From positions 138,151,686-138,215,685 of the forward strand of contig CAXKWD010000005.1 of NCBI GenBank assembly GCA_964059195.1: 64,000 nucleotides of DNA. The letters run 5' to 3'. Below the pieces are notes generated by a model. The model did not search any database. It had not been told where the DNA came from and worked only from the letters and a program-made list of their open reading frames with translations. Made by a program: the position numbers and the translations under genes. Shown piece after piece: positions 58,141 through 64,000 of the stretch. This DNA is from Ectobius pallidus. Lineage: Eukaryota; Arthropoda; Insecta; Blattodea; Ectobiidae. Position 1 is the first letter of the stretch. Each line of letters begins with the position of its first letter.

Positions 58141-60195
58141 TCACTCTTTCGTATATGAAGAACACTGCTTGGTATTGGGTTTAGATGATGACAGACACTG
58201 TTGAGTGCTGTTTCGCTCTGAAGATAGACACTGCGAAGTACTGTTTATCGATGAAGGCAGACACTGCGGAGTGTTGTTTCGCGCTGAAGACAGACACTGA
58301 GTGTTGCTTTTAGACTGCAAAGCTCGGTAGAACGGATCTGATTTACCTCTTGTATTTACACTATCACTTGTTTTCAATCTTCCTTGACTGTTGAAAGATT
58401 CATTGTGAAGGGATGTATGCAAATGTTCGTTCCTGGTTTTGAAGGAAGCGAAGCTATTGCGAACTGGTTTGACCGCTGCACTGGGTCTGTTTGTCTCTAA
58501 GCGTTTGCTCTGCATATGATGAGAGGCTTTGCTTGAATTGTTTTGAATTCTAGCTTGTTTAGAATTGCTCTGTAATGAAGTGCTCTGTTGACTTCGATTG
58601 ATGTCAAAGCATGTGAGGGCGTATGCTGTTGATTTTTCTTGCTTCTTTGTAAAATGCAGTAACTTGCTATGTTTTAAGTCACATTTACAGTAAGAAGGCA
58701 ATTCACACTCTTGTACCTTGTGTTCTGTGGAGAAGCAATTGAAGCACAGCTGGTTTGATCGTGCACAACTCCATCGTTGTTGCACTGTGAATTTGCGGAA
58801 ATTTTTGCACTTATGTAACGAGTGGTTTCGTTTACACAGAGAACAAGTTTGCTGATGTTTAGGTTTGCTCGTGACAACGAAAGAATGCATTTCTGTTTCT
58901 TCGTCTGTCGTTAAGTGGTTTTCCGTAGGGGAAGAAACCCTATTCATGTCACGATGCAATAGCTGACTGTGGACTGATTGTTGACAACCACAGAAGGATT
59001 CTAAATTGCACTGTTGTACCGTATGATTTGATGAGAAACAATTGATACACAGGTGCTGTGACTTGACGAAATTCCATCGCTCATTGACTGGAATTTGCCG
59101 GAATTCATCGCAATGATACAGCTTGTGATTGCGTTGACAATAGGCACACGATAATCTGCTTGTACCTTCGTACGACTGTCGCGGCTCTCGGACAGTGTAT
59201 TGTGGCGATCGCAGCTTAACCTTTCTTGCAGGTGATGGGCTGGACACGTTGTTGGAATTGGATAGCACTTCTAATGAATGAGCCTTGGCTTCTAGGAAGT
59301 CCATCAACTCTTGAAGTGATGTGAACCTTTTTGAGTCAATTTTACTTTCCCATTCTTTACGTGTAGTCTCACCAAGATGATCCAATATTAATTGAATGAA
59401 CATGACTTCGTGTAATGGGATTTCAATATTGAGAGCTTCGATGGCGTTAAGATTGCTTTGAAACTGATTTAGTAAGTTTCGCAAGTCTGTAACGTTTTCA
59501 TCTTTCATTATTGGTAACGAAAGTAGATTTTTGATGTGAGCTGTGGCAATAACTCGAGTGTTATTATATCTAGAGCACACCAAGTTCCATGCTATAGGAA
59601 AATTCTCATTAGTGACTGGAAGATTCTGAATGAGCGCGTGAGCTTGACCCTTCAAATAACTCAGTAAATAATGGTATTTCTGGATGGGATCCAATGACTC
59701 ATCATTTACCACTAAGCTACTGAAAGTGTCATGATAATGCTTGAAATTAGTTACATCTCCACTGAATACAGGAATTTGAATTCTTGGAAGTTGTATATTT
59801 CTATTGTTGCACTGTGAAGTAGAAGATTGACATGTGTGATGAGAATTACCACTGTGATTAGATTGTTGACTGTTCACAGAGTTCACACTATGTCCTGGCT
59901 GCTCATGTAAGCAAATGAGAGCACTAAGTTTTGCTTTAATTTCCTTGTAACAGGTTCTTGTAACCTCTTTATGTTCAAAATGTGAGTCTAAATCTTCTTC
60001 TGCTTCCACAACAGATTCAATTTGAGTTTGAATACCAATGTATCTGTCCCAGATTTCGTTTAAACTGTCGAAATGCACTTTTAACATAAACACATCAGTA
60101 TCTTCATTGACATCTACACAGACCCTTTGAAGATAAGTAAGTTCTCTTTTAATTATTCCTCTTCTTTTAATTAAAGCTCGTAATTCACTTTCCAT
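58141..60195 (-). CDS. gag: Gag-like polyprotein of BEL/Pao element (DUF1759 type) with duplicated Cys/His module
   Basis: The 684-residue protein would form the particle that packages the element's RNA in the cytoplasm. Residues 1-95 are a charged, helical N-terminal region. Residues about 136-305 match the DUF1759 region of BEL/Pao Gag (LPRIQIPVFSGDVTNFKHY; LSYLKGQAHALI). A Cys/His-rich nucleic-acid-binding module at about 350-414 (C350-C353, C383-C386-H391-C396, C402-C404-H414) is repeated at about 451-514 with the same spacing, a 101-residue shift. The tail from about 630 is Ser/Asn-rich with four to five short repeats of the form NxTxQCLSS. In autonomous relatives Gag runs into a protease and reverse transcriptase; here a TGA follows the tail. 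The start is the first Met, 332 bases inside the 5' LTR. The frame is intact. Confidence 0.9.
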   Translation of the reverse strand: MESELRALIKRRGIIKRELTYLQRVCVDVNEDTDVFMLKVHFDSLNEIWDRYIGIQTQIESVVEAEEDLDSHFEHKEVTRTCYKEIKAKLSALICLHEQPGHSVNSVNSQQSNHSGNSHHTCQSSTSQCNNRNIQLPRIQIPVFSGDVTNFKHYHDTFSSLVVNDESLDPIQKYHYLLSYLKGQAHALIQNLPVTNENFPIAWNLVCSRYNNTRVIATAHIKNLLSLPIMKDENVTDLRNLLNQFQSNLNAIEALNIEIPLHEVMFIQLILDHLGETTRKEWESKIDSKRFTSLQELMDFLEAKAHSLEVLSNSNNVSSPSPARKVKLRSPQYTVREPRQSYEGTSRLSCAYCQRNHKLYHCDEFRQIPVNERWNFVKSQHLCINCFSSNHTVQQCNLESFCGCQQSVHSQLLHRDMNRVSSPTENHLTTDEETEMHSFVVTSKPKHQQTCSLCKRNHSLHKCKNFRKFTVQQRWSCARSNQLCFNCFSTEHKVQECELPSYCKCDLKHSKLLHFTKKQEKSTAYALTCFDINRSQQSTSLQSNSKQARIQNNSSKASHHMQSKRLETNRPSAAVKPVRNSFASFKTRNEHLHTSLHNESFNSQGRLKTSDSVNTRGKSDPFYRALQSKSNTQCLSSARNNTPQCLPSSINSTSQCLSSERNSTQQCLSSSKPNTKQCSSYTKE

Positions 60196-60495
60196 GTTGA
60201 ATGCGAAATGTGGAAATTACTTGTTCTTGAAGATTGAAATTCTACCACTGCTGCACGATGATGCATGTATTAACTGTTCACTGTCTTCTTGATGTTCGCT
60301 GAGGACCGGAATCCCACGATGTCTCGAATCACTGCTGCAAGACGCTGTCCTGAGTTGCGAAGTTCAGGGTTGCTGGAACTCACGAACCGACCGACGCGGA
60401 AGCACAGTTATGAGACGAATTCGAGAAACGGCATTTGCGAATACAAGTATGCAATAAATATGATTGTACCAATATGATCCTGCCCGTGAGGAACC

Positions 60496-60527
60496 AAATG
60501 TACGGTATCAGGACCGTGAGGACAAAA
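60496..60527 (-). promoter_or_regulatory. Primer-binding-site region, partly duplicated
   Basis: On the minus strand, just inside the 5' LTR, TTTTGTCCTCACGG and, 29 bases later, TTTGGTTCCTCACGGG are imperfect copies of one unit. The second contains TGG followed by a tRNA-like acceptor sequence and is the better primer-site candidate. The priming tRNA is not identified. Confidence 0.5.
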
Positions 60528-61578
60528 TGCTTGGGTTCAGGTTTTAGAGGAACAAATGTTCTGGACGGAGTGAAACAATGTATGTGCAATACATAGGAAA
60601 ATTTCTCTGAGAAGCGGAGGACCATTTAGAGCAAGAGTGGACTATATCACGAGGACACTGGGTACAGAGATCACAGGAATCATATTGGTTTAACAATCTA
60701 ACATGTAATGAAAAACTTTGCACTTTATTAATACTTGTAAACACTTGAAGAAAGAATATATGAACACTGAATAATAATTAAGAAACACGTTGAAACAATG
60801 AATTGTAAAATGGCGCGAATAGTGTTGCACCACTGGAAGTAATTTAGTAAATTTTGTAATTTACCAATGAATTGTATCTCAAATTAAAGGTAATAAAATT
60901 TACTGTAGAATGAAGGTATTTAAAGTTATTAGCACTTGATTGCTCACGTGTTATAGCTTCTTGGTGAGTGATGACGTCACACGCTATGTACTTACGTGGA
61001 ACTAATAAGTGAATCTAATGAACTTTTAATACGGAGAATATGTAAATTCTGTTTAAGTAATTTACTTGAAACTAATAAAACTTATAAGGAAGTTTTATTC
61101 CTACGATTTCTAGTATAAATACAAAGGGCGCGAAGAGGCCTTTGTTACTAGACAATCAGAGCAGTGTTAGAACGCGACTTGTTCGTTTAACTGCAGGCTT
61201 AATACTGAATCTGCTGTAACTAGTAGAAATTAATTAATATCACACGATAATACTTGTAAATAGAAGTATTATGTAATTATCCGCTAATTAATAGAAAACC
61301 TCTGTTCTATTGTCTGAATTAGGCGGGATACTAGACTGAGCTCCAGCACGTCTCTCATACGTGGAGTCTCGACACTAACTAACGTTATAACATGACGCTG
61401 TGTTGTCATGCTGCCTCTGCATCTGCACCTGTCGATGAAAGGGGATTCACAGTACTAGGAGGGCTTATACTAATATCAATGCGCTGAGAGGGAGAAATGC
61501 ACTGAGCGGAACATTTGAATATACACTCATACTAGACATGTAGAAAAATGCTAGTAGAACCTATAGCTTGCGTGAACA
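60528..61578 (-). repeat. 5' LTR of the BEL/Pao element
   Basis: Direct copy of 56445-57495 at an offset of 4083. It would drive transcription of gag leftward. On the opposite strand a TATAAATA box (about 61116) lies ~43 bases before a TCAG, a possible antisense promoter. Confidence 0.9.
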
Positions 61579-61680
61579 CTACCTCAGAAAATTCCGACGA
61601 GGTATCGGGGATCGAACCCGTGCCGATGGATCTGTAGTCAGCGACGCTAACCACAAGACCACGCCGGAGGTCGCATGGCT
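61579..61680 (-). mobile_element. tRNA-derived SINE head next to the LTR
   Basis: The minus strand reads GGCGTGGTCTTGTGGTTAGC (A-box region) and CACGGGTTCGATCCCCG (B-box) at tRNA spacing. It is a different family from the SINE A interrupted on the other side of the retrotransposon. Its downstream part is cut by the LTR or lost. Confidence 0.65.
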
Positions 61681-64000
61681 ATATAATGTAGGGGAATTAT
61701 CTTGCTTCCTACAGCATGCAATGACATTGCAACATTGTCCCGAACAGAATAGCATGAAACAATGTAATATACAAGAAAAAAAGAAATAATGACATAATAA
61801 ATAATAACAGATAAATTATTAAATAAAATACTAAATAAATATAAATAATGATACACACCTAAATAATTAATAGATAGCATACATGAGCCACAAACAGATA
61901 GCTCAGCGAAAAAAAGAATCTTCTTTTTTTTAGTTCCTAGCGATGCATACAGGTTAGCCGAAACAGTACTGTTTTTAAAAGATGTTACGCACGTGGAACA
62001 GATGTGTTTAATACATACTTTTGAGGTTTACAGGAGATGATTACACTTAAATACCAACTGTGCTGAACCACACAATACATTTCCCTTAAATATTATAATG
62101 ATTCCTGAACAGATATAAGCATTATTCACTTTATTTTCAAAATAAATCTTCAGTGCCGAGGTAATCATATCTCTATACATTTTCCGGCCTGATTAGAATT
62201 TAAAGAAGAAAGATGTCTTTATCACTTTTGTAGAAGGTGATACAGCAAATTTCTATAAAGATTGAGTGATTGTGTAACTGGTTGAATTGAGACTCAATCT
62301 TATATGCTATTCGTCCAAATCGAAAGATAGACATATGAGCTAATAGTCAACAATACTAATATGAATGAACAATATTTTTCGTAAACGAGGATTTTACAGT
62401 ATATTATATTTTTTACATTTGACGACACATGCAGTTTATGCTAAAGTTTAGTGTCATGTATGACGTAATATAATGAATTAAGGAATCACGCACATTGTGC
62501 ACTATTTAACCCAAGGCTTAACCCACTGTCAAACACCAAGTCCTGGATCAGGGGAGGGAATATTTTTATTATTGAAAAATCTCCTATCCAGCCGGGAATT
62601 GAACCGGACTGCCATGGTGGAATGTATGTACGCCACCAAATGGCCTAATATAATAACAAATCTTGGGACGCGCTTAGACAGGTTTATCTGGATTACTTTT
62701 CGTCTGGCCATTATCCACTCCAGACCTGAGACCATGAAAATAAAAATAAATAAAATAAATGCTAATTTAGGCTACCTAGAAATAATCTTAATTTCATATT
62801 TCAACGTTTGGTTTAAGTACACCGATGCCACACACACACATTCCCAAACCCTGTACTAAACCAACTGGAACAAATATGATTTTGTGTGGAAGTAAAACGT
62901 AATGTAAATATAGAAAGTATCTAGGGTGGGCTGATATAACATACATTATTGAATAATGACTATTTCACGCCCACTCGTAAAACCTATGGAGTGATTTCAC
63001 AATGTAGAGGTTAAAACTCTCTGCTTTTCAATTCGTAATGAGAAAACGTGTCATTTAATGGTCCTGACCAGCAACGTCAACCGAATGCATATTTCATTCC
63101 TTCAGCATCTCCCAGAATAGAAAAAATAATGGAATTCCCTTGTTTCAGTTCTGTTTTTACTGTCATTGGACATCTGTAAATGGATTGAACATAACAAATC
63201 CGTGAGTTGAAGTAAACTGTTCGAATTAATAGCAATCAGCTGAAGCGGCCCAAAATTCTGACATCCGTAAAAACATTAGCTTTTAACTTTACTGTTCACT
63301 TTTATTAATTTTTTTTTTAGTTTTGTTATCTAAATACTACTGTAATGTAGGCCTAATATCACCAAACAATAGGTATAAAAGTCTTTATTAACGTATAACT
63401 TCAAATGCTTATTGCAGTGCAATCTGGATGTAAATATTTATATAATGCGTTAATTTATTACTGCGAAAATAGTTATGATAAAAGTTATGAAATAAGTTGT
63501 GAAGTACTTTATTTGTGAGTAGGTATCTTTGCGAACCTAGCACATAAAAGCGAGTATAATAATCCTATGAGCAAAATAAAATCATTTTACAATGTGTATC
63601 ATACACTTTTTATAACAGCCGTTAATATTTGTGAATAATAATAATAATAATAAATGTACCGTGAATTACTTACCGTGGAGCCATATTGGAGCCTCGAACT
63701 GCCTTGCCATCTACTGTCATTATTACAGACAGAGGTTATAGTTTTTCTGGTGCACGGCTGCCAACATAAGGAATGGAGTCGTCTACGCTTTTCAAACACC
63801 AAGTATGACAATTTTTGCTACCACTGTGAGAAATTTAATATTTAAAAAAGACGTTATAAAATTCGAAATTTTCAATAATCGTATTCAAATATTGTAAATT
63901 ACAGTAGTGTTTTCCATGTGACTGAAACCAATAGTTGCAATGGATTTCTTGAAAATGTACAGTTTTTAGGTCATATGTCTTCTGTTAGAATCATAAATTT
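61681..64000. other. Non-coding with one SINE head
   Basis: Contains the SINE at 62575-62655 and an (AAT)n run at 63637-63652. At 63665-63830 on the minus strand an AG acceptor-like CTCACAG and a GTAAGTAA donor-like site bracket ~145 bp, but no frame across it is open or recognisable. No gene is called. Confidence 0.45.
62575..62655 (-). mobile_element. tRNA-derived SINE head
   Basis: The minus strand carries CATTTGGTGGCGTACATAC and, at tRNA-like spacing, GTCCGGTTCAATTCCCGG with an intact B-box. A T-rich/A-rich stretch follows at 62560-62578. Family and tail are unresolved. Confidence 0.5.

Larger units (their letters stand above)
56445..61578 (-). mobile_element. BEL/Pao LTR retrotransposon, gag-only derivative (5134 bp)
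   Basis: Two 1051-bp direct LTRs (56445-57495, 60528-61578) begin TG and end CA and have no indels between them; I see only four substitutions, so insertion or LTR homogenisation was recent. The single ORF (58141-60195, minus) is a BEL/Pao-type Gag. Between the ORF's stop and the 3' LTR there are only 645 bp, with no protease, reverse transcriptase, RNase H or integrase sequence. A candidate primer-binding site TGGTTCCTCACGGGCAGG lies 29 bases inside the 5' LTR on the minus strand. A purine-rich AAAGGCGCGGAG precedes the 3' LTR. Expected 5-bp target duplications are absent (TCAAA on the left, CTACC on the right). Confidence 0.9.

Noticed and set aside
58674..58877. 67-codon frame within the gag ORF
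   Set aside because: Alternative-frame shadow of the 684-codon Gag.

Overview
The window looks like nuclear DNA from an insect with a large, AT-rich, repeat-loaded genome. The one intact host gene is an insect-type ionotropic receptor (IR). Several repeats resemble SINEs of the polyneopteran insects (cockroaches, termites, grasshoppers), so a cockroach-like (Blattodea) source is my best guess. That is inference from style and repeat content, not from a marker gene.

Layout. 1-3.1 kb: AT-rich non-coding DNA with the end of a Helitron. 3.1-4.05 kb: a non-autonomous hAT element with an 8-bp target duplication and a broken CGGBP1-like transposase start. 4.18-6.01 kb (minus): the complete IR coding region of 609 codons. 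6-44.6 kb: no recognisable host gene but many small mobile elements. These include a 591-bp tRNA-headed SINE, a TTAA-flanked piggyBac-like element, hAT, mariner and other terminal-inverted-repeat MITEs, Helitrons, LINE 3' ends, foldback elements, a mariner transposase fragment present in both orientations, and several tandem arrays. 44.6-56.2 kb: sparse non-coding DNA with a second copy of the 3.1-kb hAT family (51.86-52.55 kb), a minisatellite and two foldback structures. 56.4-61.6 kb: a nearly complete BEL/Pao LTR retrotransposon on the minus strand. Its 1051-bp LTRs are almost identical. It carries one intact 684-codon Gag ORF and has no protease, reverse transcriptase or integrase, so it is a gag-only element. 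61.6-64 kb: more SINE heads and unassigned DNA.

The IR gene is probably an independent chemosensory gene. It sits alone, with a hAT element ending about 130 bp beyond its stop codon. The other content is a mobile-element community. Tc1/mariner, hAT, piggyBac-like and Helitron derivatives here carry no transposase and would need helpers elsewhere. SINEs would need LINE enzymes, whose truncated 3' ends are also present. The BEL/Pao element would need a pol-bearing relative.

Everything was read by eye. Boundaries supported by target-site duplications are firm; the others are approximate. I found no rRNA, intact tRNA gene or CRISPR array.
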